Positions 4,937 through 13,564 of a stretch of DNA of 20,684 nucleotides are shown one piece after another (the first letter of the stretch is position 1; the number at the start of each line of letters is the position of its first letter). This stretch comes from a virus. Position numbers and translations under genes: made by a program. The notes under the pieces were generated by a model that did not search any database, had not been told where the DNA came from, and saw nothing but the letters and a program-made list of their open reading frames with translations. Where the stretch lies: positions 1 through 20,684 of IMG/VR virus record IMGVR_UViG_3300015265_000025, one strand, 5' to 3'.

Positions 4937-7489
4937 TTACTCCAGGTCGGCGAGTCGGCTGCGTTGACGAGCGCTTTTCTCACGTTCAATGCGCGTCAGT
5001 TCGACGCGCACGGCGCGGGCGATGGCTTGTGCGTCCAGGCCAGGTGTTGCAGGGATGTGGATCTCGTAGGTGTCGTGGCTGTCGTAAACGGCGCTGCCGG
5101 CGTTGCTGATAGGGGCACGGCTATCGACCGTTATGCCGGGCAAAGACGTCATGCCCAATGCCATGGAACCAGCGGACGTGATTTGCTTGCTGATGTCGGT
5201 GATGACGTCTAATGGGCCGCGCTGGCCATCCTGAAGACCTTGCGCCAGGCCGGCCATGGTGAAGCCACCCAGTTCGGCAAACACCCGCGACGGACTGTGA
5301 ATGCCGAGCTTTTCCTTGAACCAGCCAATGGTTGCGTCGCTGATATCACCCATGACGTTCTTGAGCTTGCCGAAGCTTGCTTTCAGCCCGTTCACCAAGC
5401 CGTCGATGAGCAGGCCGCCGAACTCGGTAAAGCGGCCGGGCAGGTCGATGCCCAAGTAATTCATGACCGCCGCAAACGCCTGGTAGATCAGGCCAATGGG
5501 GCTGAAGTCGATCAGAACTTTAAGAATTCCACCGATTCCGTCACTGAACCCGGCTTTGATTTCGCGCCAGGCGCTGGTGAAATATGACTTCACCGCGTCC
5601 CAGTTTTTGTAGATCAGGTAGGCGCCGCCAGCGATGGCCGTGATCGCCAGGCCGATGGGGCTGAGCATCAGCGCACGGCCGACCATGAGCAGCGCTTTGC
5701 CCACAAACGGAAGTACTGATCTGCCGAGGCTCCATAACAGGCTGATCAAACCGGGCAGCCGAATCCCCAATTGCGCGAACATAAAACGCAATGCCACAAA
5801 TGGCAGTAGCACGCTGGCCACGGTGATGAGCAACCCGCCCAGGGCGATGGACAGCGCGGCGATGACGGCGACGGTTTTGACGAGTCCAGCGGCGAGGTTC
5901 GGGTTTTCGCTGGCCCAGCTTTTGACCCCGCGGATGATCTCGGTGACTGACTGAATCAGCCCGCGCAACGGCCCATCCTGTTGCTCTTGCAATTCGATGC
6001 CCAGATCCTGCCAGGCACTGCTCAAGGTCGTCAGATCGCCCTTGAGGTTGTCGGCCATCACTGAGGCCGTTTGCGCTGTTTCGCCCTGACTTTGCCGCAG
6101 GTTCGCGATGAGTTTTTGCAGGTCACCCGTACCGGCCTGTTCGACCAATTGCGCCATGCCTTTAACCGCTTCCTCGCCGGAAATGGCTTTGAGTAACCCG
6201 CCCTTGTCGGCAGTGCCCAGGTCTTTGGTTTTGTCGTGGATCTCTTTGAGGATGTCCGGCAAGGGGCGCAGGTTGCCATGGGCATCGGCGGTGGTGACCT
6301 TGAGTTTTGCCAAGGCTTTTTCCGCGGCCTTGGGCGGGGTGGCCAGGCGGTTCATGATGGTGCTGAGTGCGGTGCCGCCCATGCTGCCCTGCAAACCGGC
6401 ATCGCCCAATTTACCCGCCATTGCTGCGGCGACTTCGAGTTCGACGCCGTAGGTCTTGGCCATGGGCGCGGCGTATTTCATGGTTTCGCCGAGCATCTGC
6501 AGGTTGGTGTTGGAGCGGGTGAAGGTACCCACCAACACATCCCCCAGTTTGCCCATCTGGTCGGCCTGCATGCCGAGTCCGGAGAGGATGTTGGAGGCGA
6601 TATCGGCGGTTTGTGCCAACTCGGTACCACCGGCCGCTGCGAGGTCGAGCATTCCTGGCATCGCGGTTTTGATGGCCGCCGGATCGAAGCCTGCCATGGC
6701 GAGAAAGCCTTGAGCATCGGCGGCCTGGCCGGCGGTGAATTGCGTCGATCCGCCCAGTTCCCGCGCTTGCTTACGCAACGCCGCGAGCGCTTCTGAGTCT
6801 TTCTCCAGTCGGGAGATAGCCTGCGTTTTACTCATGCTGGCGTCGAAGTCGATGCCCGGCGCCATCAGCTTGGCACCCGCATACAGCGTTGCACCGCCGC
6901 CGGCTACGGCGGTGGCGCCTTTGCCGGTCATGTCGCTGGCGAGGTGTCTGGATTTATCAAAGGTTGCGCGCGCCGCGGCCAAGCGTCTCTGTTGAGCGGC
7001 CAGCGCAGCCAGTCGAGTGGTTTGTTCGGTGATGCTGTGGTTGGTGGCGCGGATCTGCTCGCGCAACTGCCGCTCATGGTTGCCAAGGTTTTGGGTGCTG
7101 ATCCCTGCGGCCTGCAAGCGGGTGCGCAAACCTTGGAGCTGTTGGCTCTGCTGCTGATGCTGCTGTTTGAGTTTCTGCGCTTCGCGCACGGCAGTGCGGA
7201 AGTCCTTGGTCATGGCCTTGGTCGGCGCGCCGGTCGCGGCAATCTGCTGACTGAGAGCCTTCACCTTGTCGCGGGCGGCGTTCAGCGCCTGCTCGGTCTG
7301 CTGCGCCGCAGCGCGTTGCGTACGCCAGGCACTGACATCTTTCTGTTGGGTGTTGAGTGCCTTGAGCCGGTCGCGGGCGTCCTTGAGTGCACGAGCGGCG
7401 CCGATGCTCTCGTTGTTGATCGCCCTCAATGGCCGGGTGGCCTTGTCGATGGCGTTCAGCAGCACCCGAAGTTTTAAATCATTCGCCAT
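4937..7489 (-). CDS. T: Tail tape measure protein (P2 gpT-like)
   Basis: An 850-residue tape measure protein (P2 gpT is about 815 aa). It sets tail length and sits inside the tail tube. Residues about 30-180 are a charged, Gln-rich coiled coil. Residues about 215-480 match the phage minor tail / tape measure core (FDASMSKTQAISRLEKDSEAL, QFTAGQAADAQGFLAMAG, TALSTIMNRL). Two hydrophobic stretches follow (about 533-573 and 605-627), expected for a protein that enters the host membrane during ejection. LGIHSPSRVFAELG (728-741) is a C-terminal motif seen in many tape measure proteins. The start overlaps the end of the E' frame by 11 bases. It is the longest gene here, so tail length should be slightly greater than that of P2. 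Confidence 0.96.
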   Translation of the reverse strand: MANDLKLRVLLNAIDKATRPLRAINNESIGAARALKDARDRLKALNTQQKDVSAWRTQRAAAQQTEQALNAARDKVKALSQQIAATGAPTKAMTKDFRTAVREAQKLKQQHQQQSQQLQGLRTRLQAAGISTQNLGNHERQLREQIRATNHSITEQTTRLAALAAQQRRLAAARATFDKSRHLASDMTGKGATAVAGGGATLYAGAKLMAPGIDFDASMSKTQAISRLEKDSEALAALRKQARELGGSTQFTAGQAADAQGFLAMAGFDPAAIKTAMPGMLDLAAAGGTELAQTADIASNILSGLGMQADQMGKLGDVLVGTFTRSNTNLQMLGETMKYAAPMAKTYGVELEVAAAMAGKLGDAGLQGSMGGTALSTIMNRLATPPKAAEKALAKLKVTTADAHGNLRPLPDILKEIHDKTKDLGTADKGGLLKAISGEEAVKGMAQLVEQAGTGDLQKLIANLRQSQGETAQTASVMADNLKGDLTTLSSAWQDLGIELQEQQDGPLRGLIQSVTEIIRGVKSWASENPNLAAGLVKTVAVIAALSIALGGLLITVASVLLPFVALRFMFAQLGIRLPGLISLLWSLGRSVLPFVGKALLMVGRALMLSPIGLAITAIAGGAYLIYKNWDAVKSYFTSAWREIKAGFSDGIGGILKVLIDFSPIGLIYQAFAAVMNYLGIDLPGRFTEFGGLLIDGLVNGLKASFGKLKNVMGDISDATIGWFKEKLGIHSPSRVFAELGGFTMAGLAQGLQDGQRGPLDVITDISKQITSAGSMALGMTSLPGITVDSRAPISNAGSAVYDSHDTYEIHIPATPGLDAQAIARAVRVELTRIEREKSARQRSRLADLE

Positions 7490-7598
7490 CGGCGACGCTC
7501 CGCACCCTGGCGCGCTCGCGCCATTGCATTAATTCTTGCAGGCCCAACTGGTCCATATCCGCCGGCGCCCAATGAAAGACCACGGCCAGGTCGGCCAT
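7479..7598 (-). CDS. P2 GpE-type (E' frame) tail protein; read mainly as the C-terminus of E+E'
   Basis: This 39-residue frame (MADLAVVFHWAPADMDQLGL...) matches the short P2 GpE family. It is most likely expressed as the C-terminal part of a fusion made when ribosomes slip back one base at 7649-7655. The fused product would be 93 residues of E followed by 56 residues of E' (VAEIGEDGRLP..., ending SVADGE), about 149 aa, compared with about 142 for P2 E+E'. Such E and E+E' pairs are tail assembly chaperones that bind the tape measure protein, and the gene directly precedes T. Independent initiation at the ATG at 7598 is possible but not required. Confidence 0.85.
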   Translation of the reverse strand: MADLAVVFHWAPADMDQLGLQELMQWRERARVRSVADGE

Positions 7599-7606
7599 GG
7601 CGTCCT

Positions 7607-7927
7607 CTACGCAACGAGGGAGGCGTCCGTCTTCACCGATTTCTGCAACAAAAAACCGGAAATCTTGCTGCCACATGCGAGCAGGTCGGCCGGGTCCATA
7701 CCGGCGGCTTCCGGTGCGGTTATGCCGGGGCTGGTGAGGCGCGGCAGGATCTTGATCAGGGTGGCCACGTCCATGTTCAACAATTCCACCAACTGCACGC
7801 CGCGCAGTTCGCCGGCCTGCGGTTTACGTAAGGTGAGGGTGTCGATGGTGGTCTTGCCGCGCGCGATCGGCGTGTCGAGGGTGACGGTGTTGTCTTCGGC
7901 GAGTGGTTGAATTTCGATGGTCTGCAT
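7607..7927 (-). CDS. E: Tail assembly chaperone gpE
   Basis: A 106-residue tail assembly chaperone (P2 gpE about 91 aa). It begins MQTIEIQPLAEDNTVTL and includes TIDTLTLRKPQAGELRGV, a pattern shared by P2 E and Mu gp41-type chaperones. It lies between the tube gene FII and T, as in P2. Near its 3' end the codons GGT TTT TTG contain the slippery heptamer TTTTTTG, at which a fraction of ribosomes shift -1 to make E+E'. Unshifted ribosomes finish with LQKSVKTDASLVA. It acts in the cytoplasm during tail assembly and is not expected in the virion. Confidence 0.92.
   Translation of the reverse strand: MQTIEIQPLAEDNTVTLDTPIARGKTTIDTLTLRKPQAGELRGVQLVELLNMDVATLIKILPRLTSPGITAPEAAGMDPADLLACGSKISGFLLQKSVKTDASLVA
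7649..7655 (-). promoter_or_regulatory. Programmed -1 frameshift site (T TTT TTG)
   Basis: The minus strand reads TTTTTTG in phase with gpE (ggT TTT TTG). A one-base slip continues into the E' frame as VAEIGEDG and onward to the stop at 7479. The same heptamer is used in P2 gene E, and the overlapping GpE-type frame is conserved. I did not identify a clear downstream pseudoknot. Confidence 0.88.
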
Positions 7928-7954
7928 GGGGTTTTCCAGATAGCTGTGAGTGGC

Positions 7955-8470
7955 TTAGAGGCCAATGGCGGCGCGCTGCTGTTCCAGCAGGTCGACGCCG
8001 TTGACCTTCTCGATGAAGTTGAGCAAGTCGATCTCGATGATGTCTTCGTTGTCGACGATCAGCTTGTAGTAGGAACAGGTGGTGGTGATGCTGTGTTCGG
8101 TGTCTTCCCCGGGCTCGTGGTCACCCATTTCGATGGTTTCGTGGCGGCCGCGCAGGACCACCTCCACGGCGCTGACGTCGCCGGTGTCGTCCTGCTGAAA
8201 CGAGCCGGCAAAGCGCAGCGCGATGCCCGAGGCATTGACGGCGCCGAACTGGCGCAGGGAGATCAGATCGAGGCCGCCGGTCTTCCATTCGAACTGGATG
8301 CCGTCGTCGGAGAAGCCCAGGTCGGCCTTCACGGGACCATTCATGCCACCGCCGCGATAGGCTTCCATCTTGCGTCCCAGGGGCGGCAAGGTGACCGACT
8401 TCACGACGCCGACGTAGCTGTTGGCATCGTTGAACAGGTTGAGGTTTTTCAGTTTGCGCGGCATGGCCAT
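7955..8470 (-). CDS. FII: Major tail tube protein gpFII
   Basis: A 171-residue tail tube protein, almost the same length as P2 FII (172 aa). Family features include the N-terminal PRKLKNLNLFNDANSYVG, VTLPPLGRKMEAYRGGGMNGPV, LEFEW-type strand IQFEWKTGG, and the C-terminal DIIEIDLLNFIEKVNGVDLLEQQRAAIGL. It polymerises into the inner tube surrounded by the FI sheath. The ATG at 8470 is preceded by GGAG at a 9-base spacing; a second ATG at 8464 is possible but more distant. It directly follows FI in the same operon. Confidence 0.95.
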   Translation of the reverse strand: MAMPRKLKNLNLFNDANSYVGVVKSVTLPPLGRKMEAYRGGGMNGPVKADLGFSDDGIQFEWKTGGLDLISLRQFGAVNASGIALRFAGSFQQDDTGDVSAVEVVLRGRHETIEMGDHEPGEDTEHSITTTCSYYKLIVDNEDIIEIDLLNFIEKVNGVDLLEQQRAAIGL

Positions 8471-8485
8471 GGCGCTGGTCTCCGG

Positions 8486-9655
8486 TTAGCGATTGATCTG
8501 GCTGGCGAAGTTGATGAGGTAGCGGTCGGTGATGCGCTGGCGCAGGGTGAGGTCTTCCAGCGGCGGCACCGGTGTGTAGTCGTAATCAAGCCAGAGCTTG
8601 CCGGCCTTGAGGGTGTCCTCGGTGTTGATGTCTTCGGGATACCAGCAGCTTCCGCCGATCAGGTAACCAGCGGACACCTTGCTGCGGAACTCAGCGTTGA
8701 CGCCTTCGATCATGTCGCGCACCAGGGAGGCGTGCAGCGGCTTGTCCATGGCCCACATTTGCGTGCCGGCCATGGTGTCCGCCAATACCTGCGCGGTGCG
8801 GGTGTAGCTCTCGAAAGCAAACAACGGATCGTCACTGCAGGTGCGACTACCCCAGAAGCGCAAACCGCCCTCGTTGATCAGCGTGGTGACCTCTTGACTG
8901 TTGAGGTAGTTGGCATCGGTGGCGGGGTTTTGCAGGTCCCAGAACACGTCGGCGTTGATGCCGGTGACACCGTTGACGGCGATGTTGGAAAGGGTTTTGT
9001 GCCAACCGGTTTGTTGGTCGATCTTGGCGCGCAGGCCGAGAGCGCGAGCAACGGCCGTGGCGTTGACGGTCTTGTTGGTGGCGGTGTCCCAGCTGAGGAA
9101 ATCCGGCCAGATGACCATGACTTCACGGGCGCCGAAATTCTTGCGATAGGCGACCGCTTCCTCCTTGGTGTTGCAGCCCCAGGCGCTGACATAACTGAAC
9201 GCCCGCAGTTGCTGGGCGATGGACACGAGTGCGGTGGCGACGGGTAGGGTGTCCAAGCCTGGGACACCCAGAATGCGCGGTACCAGGCCGAGCCGCGACT
9301 TGGCGGCGAGCAGGGCTTTCATGCCGGTGTACTTGCCGGTTTCAGTGGTGGTGCCGATCAGGGCGCTGGTGGTCTCGGCTTCGTCCTGACCTTCCTTGAC
9401 GCGCACGACGATGACGTAGGGTTTGGTCTGGTCGGCGATGGCTTGCAGGCTGACGGCGAGGGTACCTTTTACGCCGGCTTTGCCGATGGCGGTCTGGACG
9501 CTGGTGATCAGGACTGGCGTGTCAAATGGGAAGACTGTTGCGTCGGCATCGTCAGCGGTGCAGACCATGCCGATCACGGCGGTGGGGATGGTGCGGATGG
9601 GGCGTGAGCCATCGTTGAGTTCGATGACTCGCACGCCGTGTAGATAGTCGGACAT
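8486..9655 (-). CDS. FI: Contractile tail sheath protein gpFI
   Basis: A 389-residue tail sheath protein (P2 FI about 396 aa). It starts MSDYLHGVRVIELNDGSRPI; the open frame extends 11 codons further upstream, but MSDYLHG is the conserved N-terminus. The first 110 residues (TAVIGMVCTADDAD, FPFDTPVLITS, KGTLAVSLQAIADQ) and the core (VPRILGVPGLDT, INADVFWDLQNP, GLRFWGSRTCSDDPLFAFE, RTAQVLADTM) match the Phage_sheath family. It contracts to drive the FII tube through the cell envelope. It is the first gene after a 120-base gap that holds a candidate late promoter site (9729-9747), matching PF of P2. Confidence 0.96.
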   Translation of the reverse strand: MSDYLHGVRVIELNDGSRPIRTIPTAVIGMVCTADDADATVFPFDTPVLITSVQTAIGKAGVKGTLAVSLQAIADQTKPYVIVVRVKEGQDEAETTSALIGTTTETGKYTGMKALLAAKSRLGLVPRILGVPGLDTLPVATALVSIAQQLRAFSYVSAWGCNTKEEAVAYRKNFGAREVMVIWPDFLSWDTATNKTVNATAVARALGLRAKIDQQTGWHKTLSNIAVNGVTGINADVFWDLQNPATDANYLNSQEVTTLINEGGLRFWGSRTCSDDPLFAFESYTRTAQVLADTMAGTQMWAMDKPLHASLVRDMIEGVNAEFRSKVSAGYLIGGSCWYPEDINTEDTLKAGKLWLDYDYTPVPPLEDLTLRQRITDRYLINFASQINR

Positions 9656-9728
9656 GGCTGATCTGCGTGGTGATAAAGGACACCACACAGGCTGCCGCGC
9701 TCATCACACGTTGACGAGCCGCGGCGGT

Positions 9729-9747
9729 TGTATCGGGCAGGCTAACA
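9729..9747 (-). promoter_or_regulatory. Candidate late-activator binding dyad upstream of FI (PF position)
   Basis: TGT (9729-9731) and ACA (9745-9747) are separated by 13 bases, so the site reads TGT-N13-ACA on both strands. P2 late promoters carry TGT-N12-ACA centred near -55, bound by Ogr. This site is about 74 bases before the FI start codon, in the only sizeable gap between the fibre genes and FI, exactly where P2 has PF. A matching site precedes V. I could not assign a confident -10 element. Confidence 0.4.
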
Positions 9748-9775
9748 AGGTACGAAGTAGCATCGCAAAAGGGAG

Positions 9776-10339
9776 TCAAGACTTGTCTATCGTTGGAGGC
9801 GCTGGCCACTCGGCGTTCATAGGGAATCCGGGTTGCTGTTCAAGGCGATTGAGCTCCACGCTGTAGCGCATCCAGCCCAGTAATGCCGCCTGTTCATCCG
9901 ATGTAATCAACTGCAGTTGTTCAGCATATTGCAGCGGAGCGATGCGCAGTTGGGCGTGTTGCATCAAGGTGTCACGCTCCAATAGTACGTGTGCCTTTTT
10001 TTCCGCCAAAACTGCTGACTGATCGAGCAACCAATCATCACCTGTCCAGTGGTAATGGGTACCTGGCCAAGGTTTTGTAGTAACGGAGTCGGGCAGCTCG
10101 CCCACTTCATGCCACAGCAGCGATTCGCCGTTGTTTGTCCGGTAGACGAGACCGCGATGATCCACCCTCTGCTCAGGCAAGCCATCAACCAAAACCCAGA
10201 CATAGCCTGGTTTTGCATTTTCCAACGCCTTCGGCAGATGAACAGCATTGCTGGGTAACTCAAGTCCAAGTCCTGGGACGATCGGGAATTCGACCGGCCC
10301 TATCAAAACACCGGCGTTATCGATCAAGTAATTTTTCAT
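9776..10339 (-). CDS. Tail fibre assembly chaperone (gpG position)
   Basis: A 187-residue protein starting MKNYLIDNAGVLIGPVEFP. The C-terminal half has the pattern of tail fibre assembly proteins (Caudo_TAP): LRIAPLQYAEQLQLITSDEQAALLGWMRYSVELNRL, then a Trp/Pro-rich end (NAEWPAPPTIDKS). It should help the H fibre trimerise and not enter the virion. The ATG at 10339 is used; an upstream TTG (10351) overlaps the H stop and is less likely. It follows H directly, as G follows H in P2. Codon use is more AT-rich than in FI or J, consistent with exchange of host-range cassettes. Confidence 0.85.
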   Translation of the reverse strand: MKNYLIDNAGVLIGPVEFPIVPGLGLELPSNAVHLPKALENAKPGYVWVLVDGLPEQRVDHRGLVYRTNNGESLLWHEVGELPDSVTTKPWPGTHYHWTGDDWLLDQSAVLAEKKAHVLLERDTLMQHAQLRIAPLQYAEQLQLITSDEQAALLGWMRYSVELNRLEQQPGFPMNAEWPAPPTIDKS

Positions 10340-10347
10340 GGCTGCTC

Positions 10348-11697
10348 TCAAATGATTTTGATCCGCCCTGGATAAGCAATGTTTCGAGGTCGCATTACTC
10401 CAACCGTGCCGATTTGCCTGATTTGCGTTATGCCAGATTGATCACCGGCCAATATGCTCCCTCTGTAATTCGCCATTTCAGCCAGGTCGAGGCCGTGAAT
10501 GTCGTGAGCTCGTTTCTGTTCATCCTGACTGAGGCCTGTTACCAGTATGGTCCCGCCATCAGTACTGAAGTCGTAGGGTTGCCTCGAACCTTTTTGCCAA
10601 GTACCGGGTGTGCGTCCTGCATCAACGTTGCGTGAGTCGTCGAGAATTCGAAGAAACTCCCCCCGGCCTTCTGGCCCGCGAAAGGTCATCCCGTCGTCTT
10701 GAACAGTCCATCCACCTTCGTTGCCTATGCTGTGTTGCTCGGTGCTGAGCATTCCTGATTGCTGGGCGTGGTCCCAAAGCCAAGGCCACTCCAAGCGTTG
10801 AAACGTTCGACGGTTCAACGCGGCGTAACCGCCGGGGCTGAATTTGGTAGTGGTTTCAAAAACCGGATGGCCCAGCGGTAGCGTATCCAGGCGCCCGAGG
10901 GGCCACCAGTGACCCAATCCGTCAGCGCACAAGTGCCACCAATCGCCTGTGCCCATCAGTGTCAGAAACGAATAGCCGTTATCGGAAAGATGCGTATGAA
11001 ACAGGATGCGATCTGTTCCGTTGGCTTCAACAACAAGTCGATGTCCGGAATGGTCTTTGCGACGTATCAGAATTTCTCGCCTTGTGAGTTTCGCATCAGA
11101 GGGCGGGAGTCTTATCGTCACGGCACCCTTGCTGGCGTCGCAGAGCACCAAACCCATGTGTTCGGAGGTGAGGGTTTTTCTTTCGCGAATCAGGGTGTAG
11201 GGGCGCGCATGTGCATTTCGTAGAGAACGCTCTACAAAGTCACGGGTGGCGAGCACCACAGAGGGGTCAATTTTCAATTGAATGTTGGCGGTGCCGCTGG
11301 TGATGATGTGCATCCGCACCACCTGGTTGCGCCCCGATCCTTGGGCCAGCAGCGGTTTATAGCTGGGCGCCAGATTCGCCACTGCTGAAAACACGCCGTC
11401 CTTATCTTCAAGGGCCAGTTCCGTCATCCACCAGCCGCCCACTTCAGGAGGCAACACCACTTCGGCAATCAACACATTCGAATCGGTGGGGGAGACGCGC
11501 AATTGATTGAGCTGCGCACGATGTACCTGATGGATCAGCCGTGTCTGTGACGGATCCGGTACCGGATCGTCGCCATAGGCATCACCGATCAGCATGTAAC
11601 TCGGCTCCCAAGGAATGCCGAGGGCGTCGCAGTTGGTTTTCTTGGCGGCTCCGAGGGTGGTGAGCATGCCGCCGAAAAGAGTGTTCTTATCAACCAT
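10348..11697 (-). CDS. H: Tail fibre protein (gpH-like)
   Basis: A 449-residue tail fibre, shorter than P2 H (about 669 aa). The start is the ATG at 11697 because MVDKNTLFGGMLTTLGAAKK is the usual fibre N-terminus; upstream in-frame codons overlap gene I. Residues 1-160 form the conserved baseplate-attachment region (Phage_tail_fib type: EPSYMLIGDAYGDDPVPDPSQ, LPPEVGGWWMTELALEDKDG). The distal region is unlike P2 and rich in Trp and Gly; it includes GRGEFLRILDDSRNVDAGR and ends VMRPRNIAYPGRIKII, a C-terminus typical of tail-collar fibres. The distal half should determine receptor binding and hence host range. Confidence 0.9.
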   Translation of the reverse strand: MVDKNTLFGGMLTTLGAAKKTNCDALGIPWEPSYMLIGDAYGDDPVPDPSQTRLIHQVHRAQLNQLRVSPTDSNVLIAEVVLPPEVGGWWMTELALEDKDGVFSAVANLAPSYKPLLAQGSGRNQVVRMHIITSGTANIQLKIDPSVVLATRDFVERSLRNAHARPYTLIRERKTLTSEHMGLVLCDASKGAVTIRLPPSDAKLTRREILIRRKDHSGHRLVVEANGTDRILFHTHLSDNGYSFLTLMGTGDWWHLCADGLGHWWPLGRLDTLPLGHPVFETTTKFSPGGYAALNRRTFQRLEWPWLWDHAQQSGMLSTEQHSIGNEGGWTVQDDGMTFRGPEGRGEFLRILDDSRNVDAGRTPGTWQKGSRQPYDFSTDGGTILVTGLSQDEQKRAHDIHGLDLAEMANYRGSILAGDQSGITQIRQIGTVGVMRPRNIAYPGRIKII

Positions 11698-12313
11698 GAA
11701 GGTACACGTCCAGTTCGTCGAGGGTGTAAATGCTGGCACCGCCATAGCCCTGAACGAACACATCAATGTCCGGGTTTACCCACGGATAAACATCGATTTC
11801 GTCGCCGTCATCGATGGCCACTGCGGCATAGGTATCGACGCGGGTTTCCAGAATGATGTCGAGGCTGTTCAGGTGGCGGGTGAGGGGCTTGGCGTCGTCG
11901 ATGAGCCAGGTCAGTTCCTGGTACATCTCTTCGGTGATGCCGGTTTCGGACACGCTGATGTTCAGGGCAAACGTGGCGCGCGGGCCGAGGGGCACGGTCT
12001 GCCACCATTCCACGACTTCAATTACAAATCCCAGCGGCTCGACGACGCGGCGCAGTGAGCCGAGGGTGCCTTTGCGTGAGTGGATGTAGTACGCGGAGCG
12101 AATGGCCGAGCGCTTGGCTGATTCTGGCCATTGGCTGTCCCAGCGGTCTACCGAGAACGCCCAGGCCAGATAGGGCAATAAGGGCACGGGACAGAGGTCT
12201 GGGTTGTAGAGCTGGCGCAGCGGGATGGGGACGCGTTGGATCTGGGCCAGGGCTTTAGCGGCTAGATGTTCCAGTGGTGTGGCGTTGCGCGGGAGCAGTG
12301 ACAGGTCAGTCAT
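11690..12313 (-). CDS. I: Baseplate protein gpI
   Basis: A 207-residue P2 gpI-type baseplate or tail-tip protein (P2 I about 176 aa). It starts MTDLSLLPRNATPLEHLAAKAL; the ATG at 12313, or the adjacent one at 12316, overlaps the end of J. Core features are PDLCPVPLLPYLAWAFSVDRWD, RSAIRSAYYIHSRKGTLGSLRRVVEPLGF and EWWQTVPLGPRATF. The C-terminal 60 residues are acidic and end DELDVYLHG, an extension beyond the P2 protein. The stop lies inside the start of H. It links the baseplate wedge (W, J) to the fibres. Confidence 0.93.
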   Translation of the reverse strand: MTDLSLLPRNATPLEHLAAKALAQIQRVPIPLRQLYNPDLCPVPLLPYLAWAFSVDRWDSQWPESAKRSAIRSAYYIHSRKGTLGSLRRVVEPLGFVIEVVEWWQTVPLGPRATFALNISVSETGITEEMYQELTWLIDDAKPLTRHLNSLDIILETRVDTYAAVAIDDGDEIDVYPWVNPDIDVFVQGYGGASIYTLDELDVYLHG

Positions 12314-13223
12314 CATCAAGCCCCAGTGACAGGTCGATGTCGGTGCAGTACGGCGCCTGGTAGGGAGTGGCGACAATGTCGTCCCAATCGTCCAGCACCA
12401 CCTTGCGCACACCCTCGACATGCAGCGAGGCGTGGAGGATGGATTCGGATATCTCCAGCCCCAGCCGACGGCGTTGATGCACAAATTTCAGCAGCCGTTC
12501 TTTGGCCGCTTTCAGGATCAGCTCCGACTCTGGGCCTGATGTCAGCAGGTAGAGTTCGGCGCTGATTTCGTAGTTGATGATTTGCGCGCCTTGAACCTTC
12601 AGGCGGTCGCCTAATGGGCGGCGGTCATCGTCGCTTAGGTAGGCTTCCACGGTGGTCAACAGATCCGTCGAGGCTCTGCCATTGCCCAGTGCCGATTGCA
12701 CGGTGATGACCGCTTCTGATGGATTAGGACTTTCAGCTGTGGCGTCGGCCACACGACCATCGGCGGAACGTGCGTGGAAGATGTAGCTGTTGCGAGGGCC
12801 CGCTGTGCTGAGACCTTCCCAGGCCATTTGGGCACGCTCGCGCAGGCTGTCGTCGCTTTCCATCAGCTTGGGAATGGGCGGTATGGCCGAAGGGTTGGCG
12901 ACCTGAATGACTAACCGCCTGACGTTGTAGTTGGCGGCCAGGTTCTCCAGATCGGCGCCCTTGGCCAGGGCGAGCATGTTCGCCGCTGATGCCTCATTGA
13001 CCCGCTGGCGCCAGATCATTTCGCGGTAGGCGTTTTCCTCGAGCAGTTTGGTTAGCGGTTCCGATTCCATGTTCAGGCGTGCGGCGATTTCGGCCTGTTC
13101 CTCGGCTGGCCAAAGGCTGATGGCATAGGCTTTGCGCTCGGCAAGGATCTGCTCGTAATCGATCTGTTCGACGACCTGCGGTGCCGGGAGCTGGCTCAGG
13201 TCGATGGCGACGAAGGTGTTCAA
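12306..13223 (-). CDS. J: Baseplate wedge protein gpJ
   Basis: A 305-residue baseplate J protein (P2 J about 302 aa). It begins with TTG at 13223, overlapping the W stop as TTGA, and the N-terminus NTFVAIDLSQLPAPQVVE is the usual one for the family, so the rare start is credible. LAANYNVRRLVIQ, DDSLRERAQMAWEGLSTAGPRNSYIFHARSAD and VITVQSALGNG follow the Baseplate_J pattern. The predicted product is cytosolic until built into the baseplate wedge. It lies between W and I as in P2. Confidence 0.95.
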   Translation of the reverse strand: MNTFVAIDLSQLPAPQVVEQIDYEQILAERKAYAISLWPAEEQAEIAARLNMESEPLTKLLEENAYREMIWRQRVNEASAANMLALAKGADLENLAANYNVRRLVIQVANPSAIPPIPKLMESDDSLRERAQMAWEGLSTAGPRNSYIFHARSADGRVADATAESPNPSEAVITVQSALGNGRASTDLLTTVEAYLSDDDRRPLGDRLKVQGAQIINYEISAELYLLTSGPESELILKAAKERLLKFVHQRRRLGLEISESILHASLHVEGVRKVVLDDWDDIVATPYQAPYCTDIDLSLGLDDD

Positions 13224-13564
13224 ACGCTGCCCCCCAAACGCAGAGGAACACTGAGACTCAGCGGCTCGTTGGTATCGACGATGCTGCCCTCAAGATCCAG
13301 CGTTGATTGACCTGCCAACGTGGCACCGAGTAATTGCACGCGACTGAGGCTGATGCGTGGTTCCCAGCGCATTAGCGCCATGACGGTGGCGGCGTAGGCT
13401 TGCAAGCGGATGAAGTCGTTGAACGGCTGGTCCACGAGTTCGGGTAGCAAGCTGCCGTACTCGCGGCGCATGACGCGGGTGCCGAGGCGGGTGGTCAGAA
13501 TGTCGGTGACGGACTGGGTGATGTGTTCGACCTGGTCGAGGGCGGCTCCGGTTTCTCGGTTCAT
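13220..13564 (-). CDS. W: Baseplate wedge protein gpW (gp25-like)
   Basis: A 114-residue homologue of P2 gpW (115 aa) and T4 gp25, with a lysozyme-like GPW_gp25 fold. The conserved motif region is ITQSVTDILTTRLGTRVMRR, then EYGSLLPELVDQPFND and RWEPRISLSRVQL. The ATG at 13564 overlaps the V stop (ATGA), which sets the start; the same frame remains open upstream without meaning. In related phages it is needed for baseplate wedge formation and initiates sheath assembly. Confidence 0.96.
   Translation of the reverse strand: MNRETGAALDQVEHITQSVTDILTTRLGTRVMRREYGSLLPELVDQPFNDFIRLQAYAATVMALMRWEPRISLSRVQLLGATLAGQSTLDLEGSIVDTNEPLSLSVPLRLGGSV

Noticed and set aside
7907-9247. A 446-codon plus-strand open frame across FI and FII
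   Set aside because: It is the antisense of two clearly identified tail genes. Its translation is a Gly/Val/Asp-rich string typical of reverse-strand frames in GC-rich DNA, and it resembles no family.
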